DNA of 33,557 nt from positions 1 through 33,557 of the forward strand of contig CAYLUD010000012.1 of assembly GCA_964386785.1 (NCBI GenBank). The letters run 5' to 3'. A program made the position numbers and the translations under genes. Below are positions 1-8,948 of this stretch, in pieces (within the stretch, counting starts at the first letter, position 1; each line of letters begins with the position of its first letter). This stretch comes from SZAS-3 sp964386785 (GTDB lineage: Bacteria; Chlamydiota; Chlamydiia; Chlamydiales; JAAKFR01). Under the pieces are notes generated by a model. The model was not told the DNA's origin and searched no databases. It saw only the letters and a list, made by a program, of their open reading frames with translations.

Positions 1-1191
1 GGAGAGAAATTTGAAAAAATCTATTCGGCGGCTTAGAGGTTGCGGAATATGGGCTTCATATCTCGTAAAGAGAAAAAGTTTATGAAAACTATGCAACAGT
101 CTCTCTGCAAATCTCGAAAAACTCTCTGACCCATTGGCAAGCGCATCAGAGAGAATGTCTTTGAGTCTTCTTCTCCGGTATCCCACAAACCTTCGCATGG
201 ACTTCCTACACGTCAGGCGACAGGAAGAAAAAATCTCATCTATCTCGAATAACGCTCTCTTCCCTAACTCACCATCCCCACCCGATCTCTCAGCAAACTT
301 TTTCAGATCCCTTCGGATATGAGCTAAACAATATTGTTACGTATCGTACGCATAGACCTGATAGCGATCTGATACTGTCATCCCAGGATGTCCTCTCGGA
401 CGTATTTGATTAAGAGAATCTATCCCTCGACTAGGTAAAATCCGAAGGAAGGCCGCATTTTGGGTGGTGACTGTCCATACGTAATGGGTCTTTGCTTGTT
501 GCCTGAAGGAGGTTTCGTCAATATAGCCTACTTTTGCCTGATTTACTTGACGGAAGAGATCCCCATAGGCAGTTTCAAGACCCTTAGAAACTCGTCTTTC
601 CATTTCTGGAATAGAGCCCAGCGCGCACTCAATACCAAAGGCTGTCTTTAGTAAGCTTTGAGTCGAACGCTTGCTGAGTCGATATACAGAGCTACACATA
701 CCCACAAAGGTAGTGAGTCTAGGACCAAACGCTGTTTGATGATATCCCTCCGGGAAAGGAGCGACTACATGTCGTTGACAGTTTAGGCAACAGGCTCTTG
801 TTCTTTCTATTTGCGTGATCTCAGGCCTGATAGGGGGAAGATCGATTTGTTGAAAAATTTCTGGGTCCTTGTAGTTCAATCTCTGACTCCCACAGTGTGG
901 ACAATTCTTTAGGGGAGAGATCACTTTTCTAGAAATCTGGTCCTCAGAAAATAGTTTACGATAATGACCTTGACGCCCGGGCTTAGCCCCACCTTTCGGC
1001 GCTTGCTTGTTTTTTTTCTGGTCGTGACTTGGAGGCTTTGAGCTGTTTTGCGAATGCAGACCCAGACGTTCTTCGAGTTCTTCGATCTTTTTTTGAAGGG
1101 GCTTATTCTCTTCTTGTAAACGAAAATTGGCTGCTGCAAGCATACGAACTGTCTCAAAAAGTTCTTCGTAAGTTGGCTTTGTTACCTTCAT
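1..1191 (-). pseudogene. tnpC: IS66-family transposase (TnpC), interrupted by a stop codon and cut by the window edge
   Basis: Seen: the first 284 residues from the ATG at 1191 have the layout of an IS66 transposase: an N-terminal leucine/glutamate coiled coil (about residues 10-45), the signature GLHSQNSSKPPS, a basic linker, a zinc finger (CPHCGSQRL and CLNCQRH) and the first half of the DDE domain with YIDETSFR and VSDRYQVYAYD. A TAA at 337-339 ends this frame, but the same frame stays open from 336 to base 1 and encodes the expected continuation (QYCLAHIRRDLKKFAERSG), equivalent to the RQ-C-WAHL-RDF segment of the family. A single nonsense change, not a frameshift, therefore splits the gene. 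The final catalytic glutamate would lie beyond the left edge. No tnpA/tnpB lies upstream, which suits the tnpC-only branch of IS66. Family is certain; inactivity is inferred. Confidence 0.9.
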
Positions 1192-1402
1192 AGCAACAAA
1201 GTCTATACTGGGAATTTTATTTTGTCACCCGCTGAACGGATACCCCGAGCGAGCCCAGATATAGCTCGCGGAGAGGGCGCACGCCGACCCATGACAAGAA
1301 ATTATTTATATCAAATTTGTGTCCAAACAAATGGTGGCGATACATCAAAATGTTATCGGTAGCTGGTGAGGTCTCTCTTGGTACAAAGGACTAGGAGAGA
1401 AA
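1192..1402. other. Intergenic stretch between two IS remnants
   Basis: No convincing gene is visible here. The segment around 1224-1244 (GTCACCCGCTGAACGGATAC and following) lies just upstream of the IS66 transposase start and could be part of that element's end, but I cannot see the matching inverted repeat because the other end is outside the window. Confidence 0.3.
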
Positions 1403-1582
1403 ATGGGCACACCTTATTCGGTAGATGTACGCACACGGGTATGGCACTATATTGCGGAGACAAAAGACACAGTACAAGCTAGCCAAGTATTTCATGTTGG
1501 GCGGGTCATGTTGGGACGACATGGCAAGCTGTGTTTGACGGGCCCATTCAATATGCGGAATGTGGGGCATAGGTTCATGTAG
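1403..1582 (+). pseudogene. Remnant of an IS630-like transposase N-terminus (helix-turn-helix part)
   Basis: Seen: a 59-codon frame starts with ATG at 1403, preceded by AGGAGAG at 1393-1399, and begins MGTPYSVDVRTRVWHYIAET, then VQASQVFHVGR. This resembles the start of IS630-family and related transposases (typically -PYS-DLR-RV---I--G-S---AA--F-VG-ST), where a helix-turn-helix DNA-binding domain leads the protein. After about residue 34 the similarity fades, and the frame ends at TAG 1580-1582 with no DDE domain, so only a fragment is left. It lies between the IS66 relic and the end of oppC. The match rests on about 30 residues, so the family assignment is tentative. Confidence 0.45.
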
Positions 1583-1660
1583 GGGAAAAATATAGTTCTC
1601 GGCCCGGATGGAACCCGGGGAGCCATTCCCAGGAGCCTTTTTCTGCAGATGAAGGAGTAA

Positions 1661-3175
1661 TCATCGCCTGAATTTTGGATCCAAAGCATCGCGGAGTGAG
1701 TCTCCGATCACAGCGATGCTGATTAAAAGTAAAGATAGTACAATGGCAGGAGGCCATAGCAAAAAACTTTCTGCAGGGAAGCTGGACCGCCCTTCATCCA
1801 TGAGGATGCCCCAAGATGTTCCTCCCTCTTCTCCTAATCCTAGAAAAGAAAGCCCCGCCTCACTTGCAATTGCAGACATCATGGTAAAGGGGATCAACGT
1901 GAGGATTGGCGGAATGGCATTAGGCAAGATATGCCAAAAGATAATGCGAAAAGTGGAAAACGACATCATCTTGCAAGCCTGCACATAGGGTAAATGTTTT
2001 TGTTTTAACACTTCTGCTCGCATAAAACGACTAAATGGAGGCCAGCTAAATAGACCTAAAACAGTAGTCACCATAAGGATGGATTTGCTTTCAGTAAATG
2101 CTATGATAAGCAATAGCATGAAAAATGTGGGCATGGCTTCCCAAATTTCAATCAGACGGCATAAATAGAGATCCCACCGTCCTCCAAAATATCCAGCACA
2201 AGCACCAATAGGAATGCCTACAAGCAGGGCGATAGTTGTTGTCAATATGCCAACAAGGATGGAAACTCGAATGCCAAATAGGAGGCTTGCCAGTAGGTCT
2301 TTTCGATTTTTTCTCGTTAATTCCCACCAAGGAAGATCATGATTGAATTGCTGAGATCCTCCTGCATCTTCTTGCCAATGAAAAGGACGTATCCAAGCGG
2401 GGAGATAGATACGGAGTACCTTACTTTGTTCTTCTAACCATGCATGGCGCTGTTCTAAAAAGGACAAAGAAGCCATGAGGTATCGATACTGTTTTGCTAC
2501 GGATAGATCTTCATGGGATGGGGAAGACAACACCTTGATATAATGAGATTGTAAGAGGTCGATTTGTTTGTGTAGAGCAATGATTTGCGCCTCATAGTTT
2601 TGTTGTTCTAAAGCCCATAGGCTAGGCAAGGAGCAGAGCTCATTATTCCCACAATAACGCGCCCATCGATGGTGTTGAGCTTTCATTGTTTCATATCGCA
2701 ACAGCAGATTGAGCTGTTCGTAACGTGTCATATAGGCTAGTTCAAATTGCCAATCAGGAATAAATTCCTCGGAGGCAAGGCGTAAGGCATTTCTTTGTTG
2801 CAGCAGGGTGACAGAGCGGGCTGGATTCGTGATACCTTGATGTTCTAAGTAGAAAGTAGCTCCCATTTGAAGAAATGCCAAACCGATGAGGATTTTAGGA
2901 GCCTTACGAAAGATCCAAAAGAAGGGAAATAGAATCATGAATACGTTCCAGAAGCGATCCAAGGGCTTTGAGTAAAAGCCTGGATAGAGCAAGAAACGTA
3001 ACATGGGAGAAAACCATTCTCCATCCCACGATACAAGTAAGGGTTTACTATTTGCTAAAAGAGGAGCATAGAGTCCTGATAAAAACAGTAGGCAGAAAAA
3101 ATACCAAGCCCATCGACCCAAGGGGCGTTTAAAAAATTGATCGCACACCCCTTCTTGGATTGATGGACTAGACAC
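1661..3175 (-). CDS. oppC: Oligopeptide/microcin-C-type ABC transporter permease (OppC/YejE-like)
   Basis: A 504-aa inner membrane permease of the binding-protein-dependent peptide importers. The first membrane segment is at about residues 23-42, followed by ANSKPLLVSWDGEWF, close to the start of YejE-type permeases. The C-terminal half (from about 290) holds the permease core, including the cytoplasmic coupling loop YVQACKMMSFSTFRIIFWHILPN that contacts the ATPase. Between them is a long, mostly hydrophilic stretch (about residues 120-285, rich in Gln/Leu/Glu), longer than in E. coli YejE (about 340 aa in total). The start is GTG at 3175, chosen because the first membrane segment lies upstream of the next ATG. 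It follows rho by 18 nt on the same strand. No OppA, OppB, OppD or OppF gene is present in the window, so its partners must be elsewhere or lost. Confidence 0.85.
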   Translation of the reverse strand: MSSPSIQEGVCDQFFKRPLGRWAWYFFCLLFLSGLYAPLLANSKPLLVSWDGEWFSPMLRFLLYPGFYSKPLDRFWNVFMILFPFFWIFRKAPKILIGLAFLQMGATFYLEHQGITNPARSVTLLQQRNALRLASEEFIPDWQFELAYMTRYEQLNLLLRYETMKAQHHRWARYCGNNELCSLPSLWALEQQNYEAQIIALHKQIDLLQSHYIKVLSSPSHEDLSVAKQYRYLMASLSFLEQRHAWLEEQSKVLRIYLPAWIRPFHWQEDAGGSQQFNHDLPWWELTRKNRKDLLASLLFGIRVSILVGILTTTIALLVGIPIGACAGYFGGRWDLYLCRLIEIWEAMPTFFMLLLIIAFTESKSILMVTTVLGLFSWPPFSRFMRAEVLKQKHLPYVQACKMMSFSTFRIIFWHILPNAIPPILTLIPFTMMSAIASEAGLSFLGLGEEGGTSWGILMDEGRSSFPAESFLLWPPAIVLSLLLISIAVIGDSLRDALDPKFRR

Positions 3176-3193
3176 CTTAGATCGCAGTCTAGC

Positions 3194-4606
3194 TTACTCT
3201 TTTAGGGATAGCAAGAATTCTGCGTTGCTTCCCGTTTTTTTAAGCCGACTGACTAGCAAATTCATCGCATCTAATGGGGTAAGGTCTGCAGTAGCACCTC
3301 GGAGTAGATAGATTTTTTCCAGTTCTGAAGGATGGTAGAGCAGATCTTCTTTACGAGTACCACTCTTGATCAGATCAATCGCTGGATAGACTCGTCGATC
3401 TGACAGACGTCGATCGAGTACGAGCTCCATATTGCCTGTTCCCTTGAACTCTTCAAAAATGACTTCATCCATACGAGATCCTGTATCGATCAGACAGGTA
3501 GCTAAAATCGTCAGCGATCCGCCGTGTTCGATTTGTCTGGCAGAGCCAAAGAATCGCTTGGGTTTATGGAGTGCACTAGCATCCACACCACCAGTCAGAA
3601 TTTTCCCAGAATGAGGCTGTACCGTATTGTACGCACGAGCTAAACGAGTCAAGGAGTCTAGTAGAATCACGACGTCATGACCATGTTCAACAAGTCGGCG
3701 AGCTTTTTCAATGACCATTTCAGCCACTTGAATATGGCGCTCAGGTTGTTCATCAAATGTAGATGCAACTACCTCTCCTTGCACCATGCGCGCCATATCC
3801 GTCACCTCTTCGGGTCGTTCATCGATTAAGAGGACAATGAGGTGGACTTCAGGATGATTTTTCGCAATGGAATGGGCTATATTTTGTAATATAATGGTTT
3901 TTCCAGTGCGAGGGGGAGCTACAATCAACCCTCTCTGCCCCTTCCCTATCGGTGCAGCTAGATCTAGAACCCGTTCCGATAGACGCTCTTTCGATGTCTC
4001 CATCACCAATCGCTTGTTCGGGAAAAGAGGAGTTAAGTTTTCGAAGGAAATACGCTCTTTTGCCTGATCGGGAGTAAAGCCATTAATAAAATCTACTTTT
4101 GCTAGAGCAAAATATTTTTCTTTTTCTTTAGGAGCCCGCAAGGACCCTATGATGGTATCTCCCTTTTTCAGATCAAAACGACGAATTTGAGCAGGTGAAA
4201 TATAAATATCTTCAGCAGAGGAAATGTAACTGTAACTAGGGGAACGTAAAAAGCCATAGCCATCGGGCAAGACTTCGAGTACTCCCTCCCCAATCAGAGT
4301 TTCGTCTGGGTGAGAAGCTTTAATTTTTGAGATTTCAAAGACCACTTGCGAGCGACTGAGAGAGGCTAAGTGGATGCCATATTCTTTTGCCACGTGTGCT
4401 AATTGCTCAATGGTCATGCGTTGTAGATCTGCAATTTTTGTAATTTTCTTCGGCCCCCTGGGCTCTGGTGCCACCTCTGGCTGACGCGTTTCGATTTCTT
4501 CAGCTACCATTTTCTCTGGGGGTTTTAACGTCATCATGCGTTTTGTGGGTTCCTCAGATTCTACGGGCTTGATTACTTCTTCTGACTGCCTGGATTCTTG
4601 ATTCAT
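3194..4606 (-). CDS. rho: Transcription termination factor Rho
   Basis: Rho is a hexameric RNA-dependent ATPase/helicase that ends transcription at factor-dependent sites. This 470-aa protein has a charged N-terminal extension of about 50 residues, the Rho N-terminal helical domain (ITKIADLQRMTIEQLAHVA, from about 55), and a cold-shock-like RNA-binding domain with GEGVLEVLPDGYGFLRS (about 106-122). The ATPase domain follows with Walker A APPRTGKT (230-237), Walker B DVVILLDSLTR (about 311-321), a Q-loop around LTGGVDASALHKPKRFFGSA and the arginine-containing C-terminal segment. All motifs expected for an active enzyme are present. It starts at ATG 4606, 64 nt after coaE ends, in the same minus-strand cluster as coaE, polA and sppA. 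rho-coaE-polA is also the order I recall in Chlamydia trachomatis. Confidence 0.98.
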   Translation of the reverse strand: MNQESRQSEEVIKPVESEEPTKRMMTLKPPEKMVAEEIETRQPEVAPEPRGPKKITKIADLQRMTIEQLAHVAKEYGIHLASLSRSQVVFEISKIKASHPDETLIGEGVLEVLPDGYGFLRSPSYSYISSAEDIYISPAQIRRFDLKKGDTIIGSLRAPKEKEKYFALAKVDFINGFTPDQAKERISFENLTPLFPNKRLVMETSKERLSERVLDLAAPIGKGQRGLIVAPPRTGKTIILQNIAHSIAKNHPEVHLIVLLIDERPEEVTDMARMVQGEVVASTFDEQPERHIQVAEMVIEKARRLVEHGHDVVILLDSLTRLARAYNTVQPHSGKILTGGVDASALHKPKRFFGSARQIEHGGSLTILATCLIDTGSRMDEVIFEEFKGTGNMELVLDRRLSDRRVYPAIDLIKSGTRKEDLLYHPSELEKIYLLRGATADLTPLDAMNLLVSRLKKTGSNAEFLLSLKE

Positions 4607-4670
4607 ATTGTTTTGAGGGGTTTAAAAGTTTTGCCACGATGGTCTTATTTGGAGCACGGGCTTGAGTTGA

Positions 4671-5234
4671 TTATCTTGGTTTGATTTGGTTAAAGAGTTT
4701 CTCTACTGCTTGTTGTAACTGGTCTAGAGATCCGTCATTAGCAATCCGGAAATCAGCCAGTGCTCGTTTATCTGTTTCTGGCCACATGCGCTGCTTTTGC
4801 AAACCCATGTTCTCCTGCACACGCCAAGGATGAGCAGCCGTTACGAGCAAGACATGGTCAAACAAAGAGGCCCATCCTGCTTCGAATAACAGGGGAATTT
4901 CTCCCACAATAAGAGGAGCCCCCATCTGCTTGTTTTCCTTTAGAATTTGCTCAACCTCCCTAAGAATTGGGGTGTGAAGGATTTTTTCTAAGGTGTGAAT
5001 CCGTTGCTGGTCGGGAAACACCAGATTTCCCAGCTTGGCTCGATCGACCTGACCTTCTGTCAAGATCGCATCGCCAAAAGCATCCAGCAGCTGCTTTCGT
5101 ACTGCGGAGTCGTGAGCCAACAGCTCATGGCATATCACATCAGCACTGAAAGTAGGAACACCTAATTCTTGAAAACAGTGGCAAACCGTAGATTTGCCCA
5201 CGCCGGGACTGCCTGTAACTGCAAGCTTTTCCAA
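4671..5234 (-). CDS. coaE: Dephospho-CoA kinase
   Basis: Catalyses the last step of coenzyme A synthesis: ATP-dependent phosphorylation of the 3'-hydroxyl of dephospho-CoA. Near the N-terminus is AVTGSPGVGKSTVCHCFQEL, a P-loop of the form GxxGxGKS, followed by GVPTFSADVICHELL, equivalent to the family's G---ID-D---H---. The middle segment EIPLLFEAGW, the family's -P-L-E-----, is followed by DHVLLVTA. I prefer the TTG at 5234: GGAG (5246-5243) precedes it by 8 nt, it gives the normal N-terminus MEKLAVTG, and it leaves polA and coaE just touching instead of overlapping. The frame can be extended to a TTG at 5252, giving 193 rather than 187 residues. The gene follows polA and precedes rho in the same operon-like cluster. 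Confidence 0.93.
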   Translation of the reverse strand: MEKLAVTGSPGVGKSTVCHCFQELGVPTFSADVICHELLAHDSAVRKQLLDAFGDAILTEGQVDRAKLGNLVFPDQQRIHTLEKILHTPILREVEQILKENKQMGAPLIVGEIPLLFEAGWASLFDHVLLVTAAHPWRVQENMGLQKQRMWPETDKRALADFRIANDGSLDQLQQAVEKLFNQIKPR

Positions 5235-5236
5235 GC

Positions 5237-7837
5237 TTAACACTCCCCCCAATTTTTGCCAATCGAGAGATGGACAAGTAAGGGCACCTCAAGGGTAAGG
5301 ACCCGCTCCATAGTCTCTTGTACTAGGAGTTGCATACGATCCAATTCTTCATCTCGTGTTTCAAAAATTAATTCATCATGAATTTGAAGAATTAAAAACG
5401 ATTGCAACTGCTGATCGGAGAGTATCTGGTCAATTTGGAGCATTGCCATTTTAATTAAATCTGCAGCGCTCCCCTGAAGTGGGGTGTTGATAGCTAGTCG
5501 TTCCGCTGCTGCGCGTAAGTGTGTATTACGACTATGAATGTCAGGGATCGCTCTTCTTCTACCCAACAGTGTGGTGGTATAGCCAGTGTCTTGGACAGTC
5601 CGAATCGACCGTTGTTGGTATTCCCATACATTGGGGTAGCGTTGGTAGTAGGCGTCAATAAATTCCTGAGCAGCCTTTGGTGTAATATGCAATTCCTTGG
5701 CAAGCCCGAATGCTTGTTGACCATATACGATGCCAAAATTGATCGCCTTAGCACGATGGCGCTGTTCTTCGGTGACGTCATCGGTTCCGAAGAGAAGAGA
5801 TGCTGTATGTCGATGAATATCCTCGCCTTTCTTAAAGGCAGCAAGGAGATGGGGATCGCCAGATAGATGCGCAAGCAGGCGCAATTCGATTTGGGAATAG
5901 TCAGCAGATAAAAAACTCCATCCGGTATCCATGGGGCGAAATGCAGAGCGAATGGCAGCGCCCAGTCCGTGGCGTACAGGAATGTTTTGTAAGTTAGGAT
6001 GGTGGCATGCAAGACGGCCTGTTGTTGTGCCATATTGGTCAAACGTTGGGTGGATGCGATGGCTGGTGGGATTCACTTGTTTAGGTAGCGCTTCTAGATA
6101 AGTAGAGCGCATTTTTTCTAGAGAGCGATATGCTAAAATGCGTTCCGCAATCGGGTGGTCGACTGCTAATTTTTCCAGTACATCGGCTCGTGTGGAGTAG
6201 CCGGTGCTGGTTTTCTGTATGGGGGGCAGATTGAGTTGTTCAAAAAGAATCTCACTCAGTTGTTTAGGAGAATTGATGTTGAATGTGCAACCAGCTAGTT
6301 GATAGATCTCCTGCTCTAAGGAGTGGAGCTGAGTGCGCAATGGGGGAAGGAGGGATTCTAACTGTGCAACATCTAAATAAATGCCCCGTTCTTCCATTTT
6401 GCGGATGATACGGGTAAGGGGCAGCTCTAATTCGTAAAAGAGCGGATCCAGGTTGGCTTCATGCAATTCTTGAGATAAACTTTTGTAGAGCGCATGCAGG
6501 GCATTCACTTCTTCAGCAAGATAGGAGGCTAGTGGGGGTGTGCTGGGATGATCGATTGCCAATGGCCCTTCGATCCCCTCTTTCCATGGATTGCGATATT
6601 GCCCTAATCGTTGTAACACTAGGCCAGGGAAGGAATATTCTTGAGAAGAAGGATCGAGTAGATAGGCTGCCACAAGGGTGTCGAAGCCCCACGCACACAT
6701 GTCGCGATACGGGAGAGGAATCGATCGACTCATTTCTTTTGTATGATGGCCTACCCATCGTATAGCAGCAGAAGAGATCCCTTCCCAGATCATAGGCAGT
6801 AGGTCATCGAGACAAGGTATGTAGGTTGGGGAGCGCCCAGGGATCAGAATGGCGATTGCGACAGGTTGATGGGAAGCTGTCCGATGGATCACAATCGGGA
6901 TTGGCTCCCCTCCGTGGCATTCCTGAAAGAATCGCTGTACTTCTAGAGGGTCACGCAAACAATGCACTGTGGGAGGTGTCTGCATCGATCGCTGTTCTGC
7001 TTTTAGTAAGGAAAGAAAACCATAAGAGAAATAGAAGGCGCGCAGGGAATCTTGAATGGGGGGCTTGAGAGTAAAATGGTCTTCAGGAATTGGCAGGGGT
7101 GTTTGATAATCTAAAAGAGCTAATTGTTTTGATACGCGCGCCTGTTCTTGCTGATTGCACAACAAGGTTTGTGTTTTTTTGCTCGATATTTCCGAAATAT
7201 GATCCAAGATCGTTTCTACGTCAGGAAATTGTGTGAGCAGAGCTTGAGCCGTCTTGGGCCCGATTCCTTTCACTCCGGGGATGTGGTCAGAAGCGTCTCC
7301 TACCAATCCAAGATAGTCTGGGATTTGCGAGGGGCGCACCCCAAACTTTTCTTGCACCTCTTGTTCTCTGATGATTTGATATTCTTTCCACGGGTGGAGA
7401 AGCCAAGTCGTGTCATTTACTAACTGATACAGGTCTTTATCAGCGCTACAGATGCGGACATCCATGCCTTGTTGTTCAGCCCAGTGGGTTAGTGCCGCGA
7501 TTGTATCGTCCGCCTCGACACCGGGTAGATCGAGGTAGGGAATTCCCATATAGGTACAAAACTGCTTCGATGCTTCAATTTGCTCGGGTAGGTCTTCATA
7601 ATGGGCAGTCCTATTCGCTTTATAATCAGGGTAGAGAGCTTTACGGCTCTGCTTATGGTTGGGCCCATCATATACCGAAACCAGGTGGGTGGGTTGTTCC
7701 TGTTTTAATAATTTGAAAAGAGAGCGGACGAATCCAAATAAAGCATGCGTAGCGACTCCTTGCGCATTCGATATAGGTGGCAATGCAAAATAGGCACGGA
7801 ATAAAAATCCAGATGCATCAATTAGGTAGAGTTTCAT
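5237..7837 (-). CDS. polA: DNA polymerase I (no visible proofreading residues)
   Basis: An 866-aa family A polymerase for repair and Okazaki fragment processing. N-terminal 5'-3' exonuclease domain (about 1-290): GFLFRAYFALPP, YPDYKANR, GVEADDTIA, CSADKDLYQLV and GDASDHIPGVKGIGPKTA. Middle 3'-5' exonuclease-like domain (about 300-470): the first metal-binding Asp-x-Glu pair is not recognisable and the YAAED-type motif reads YLAEEV, so proofreading is probably lost. C-terminal polymerase domain: motif A DYSQIELRL with catalytic Asp646, motif B RHRAKAINFGIVYG (about 693-706), motif C IHDE with Asp821. The ATG at 7837 is preferred over a 28-residue upstream extension because it gives the normal start MKLYLIDASG and its ATG overlaps the sppA stop as ATGA, suggesting translational coupling. 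Confidence 0.97.
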   Translation of the reverse strand: MKLYLIDASGFLFRAYFALPPISNAQGVATHALFGFVRSLFKLLKQEQPTHLVSVYDGPNHKQSRKALYPDYKANRTAHYEDLPEQIEASKQFCTYMGIPYLDLPGVEADDTIAALTHWAEQQGMDVRICSADKDLYQLVNDTTWLLHPWKEYQIIREQEVQEKFGVRPSQIPDYLGLVGDASDHIPGVKGIGPKTAQALLTQFPDVETILDHISEISSKKTQTLLCNQQEQARVSKQLALLDYQTPLPIPEDHFTLKPPIQDSLRAFYFSYGFLSLLKAEQRSMQTPPTVHCLRDPLEVQRFFQECHGGEPIPIVIHRTASHQPVAIAILIPGRSPTYIPCLDDLLPMIWEGISSAAIRWVGHHTKEMSRSIPLPYRDMCAWGFDTLVAAYLLDPSSQEYSFPGLVLQRLGQYRNPWKEGIEGPLAIDHPSTPPLASYLAEEVNALHALYKSLSQELHEANLDPLFYELELPLTRIIRKMEERGIYLDVAQLESLLPPLRTQLHSLEQEIYQLAGCTFNINSPKQLSEILFEQLNLPPIQKTSTGYSTRADVLEKLAVDHPIAERILAYRSLEKMRSTYLEALPKQVNPTSHRIHPTFDQYGTTTGRLACHHPNLQNIPVRHGLGAAIRSAFRPMDTGWSFLSADYSQIELRLLAHLSGDPHLLAAFKKGEDIHRHTASLLFGTDDVTEEQRHRAKAINFGIVYGQQAFGLAKELHITPKAAQEFIDAYYQRYPNVWEYQQRSIRTVQDTGYTTTLLGRRRAIPDIHSRNTHLRAAAERLAINTPLQGSAADLIKMAMLQIDQILSDQQLQSFLILQIHDELIFETRDEELDRMQLLVQETMERVLTLEVPLLVHLSIGKNWGEC

Positions 7838-8841
7838 CGGTACTGCGGAGTCATGCCCAAAGAGAGCAGTCGTTGCTTCATGAAAGAAAGAGAGGTTTGT
7901 TCGCTCATCATCTCTTTCCACCAGGATTTAGTTTTGAAGCAGACCACCTGATATTCTCCCTCGATACCAGCTTGTTCCACTAATGCGCGTAAGGCATCCC
8001 GACGTAAATAGGCCTCTCCGTCAATAAAACCATATTCCATCGCCACTCGAGTGGGGAATACTTCAGCCCCATACATTTGGGTCAGGAGTTCGGGAGTGAT
8101 CTGAGGGCGATGGGACGTCACATGGGAGACAAAATCTTGATAAAAATAATCTAGAATGGCTTGCCTTTGCTTCCCTTCGGTGTCTGTCCAAGGCCGAGTT
8201 GGGTTCAGGGCATCTTTCCCCTTTCCTGCACTCAAGGTCATCGATTGAATGCCCCATTTTTCTAGTAAAGAACTGACATTAAAAAATGGAGGCCAAGAAA
8301 TGACGCCTACAGAGCCGATGAGGCTGGTAGGTGAAGCGAGAATGCGATCAGCAGCACATGCAATATAGTATCCTCCAGAGGCGCACAATCCATCGACGTA
8401 GGCAAAGACAGGTATGTTATGTTTCTTTTTGTATTCTTGCAGCAAACGATAGATGGTCCCGGATTCGCTTACTCCACCTCCTGGAGAGTTGATAACAAGA
8501 AGAACGGCTTTGACACGGTCCTTTTTTAAAGAATCTTCTTGTGAATCCAAGAGGATCTCTTCCACTTTTTCTGAGGTGATTGGATCCTCACCAATCACAC
8601 CATCTACGAAGAGAGTAAGGACAACAGGTGTGGAACAGGACAGAGATTTGCGGTGTCCTTCCGCATCAGGCAAGATTTTTACATGGTGAGGAAATGATTT
8701 TCCTTCTTCAGAAGAGCTGGATAGTCCCACAATTAATAAAGTGGTGAGCACCAGCCCCACCAGCGCCCCTATCACTCCAAACATTGAGAGTAAGAAGGTA
8801 CGTAACGTGCTAAATAATAGAGAAGGGCGCTTGGGTTCCAT
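7834..8841 (-). CDS. sppA: Signal peptide peptidase SppA/SohB-type serine protease (family S49)
   Basis: A membrane-anchored protease of the S49 family, which degrades signal peptides and membrane protein fragments with a Ser-Lys dyad. One membrane segment lies near the N-terminus (about residues 16-40 from the ATG). The S49 core follows: INSPGGGVSESG, then VDGLCASGGYYIACAADRI with the nucleophile Ser155, then SLIGSVGVI, and SAGKGKDALNP, where the Lys before Asp (Lys209) matches the catalytic lysine of B. subtilis SppA. Both dyad residues are therefore present. Start: ATG 8841 is used; a TTG at 8877 would add 12 residues, and neither has a clear Shine-Dalgarno sequence. The stop overlaps the polA start. 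In Chlamydia trachomatis the sohB homologue also sits beside polA. A short perfect inverted repeat (8862-8877) lies just upstream. Confidence 0.93.
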   Translation of the reverse strand: MEPKRPSLLFSTLRTFLLSMFGVIGALVGLVLTTLLIVGLSSSSEEGKSFPHHVKILPDAEGHRKSLSCSTPVVLTLFVDGVIGEDPITSEKVEEILLDSQEDSLKKDRVKAVLLVINSPGGGVSESGTIYRLLQEYKKKHNIPVFAYVDGLCASGGYYIACAADRILASPTSLIGSVGVISWPPFFNVSSLLEKWGIQSMTLSAGKGKDALNPTRPWTDTEGKQRQAILDYFYQDFVSHVTSHRPQITPELLTQMYGAEVFPTRVAMEYGFIDGEAYLRRDALRALVEQAGIEGEYQVVCFKTKSWWKEMMSEQTSLSFMKQRLLSLGMTPQYR

Positions 8842-8948
8842 GGGGGTGAGTGTTGGGATTTTTGCGATTTTTCGCAATTGGAATTTCCACTATGTGCAGA
8901 ACACATGCCCTAGGGCCGCCACAAAATCGGATCGACAAATAGAAAGGC

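Noticed and set aside
1605..1630. Short GC hairpin (CCCGG/CCGGG) after oppC as an intrinsic terminator
   Set aside because: Five-base stem and no directly following T-run on the minus strand; too weak to call.
5494..6042. 182-residue frame inside polA on the same strand
   Set aside because: Polymerase motifs in the main frame cover the same DNA, and the alternate frame has no family likeness.
8862..8877. Inverted repeat TTGCGA-TTTT-TCGCAA near the sppA start as a terminator or operator
   Set aside because: Arms of only 6 bp; it overlaps an alternative sppA start codon and has no further support, so it is mentioned only with sppA.
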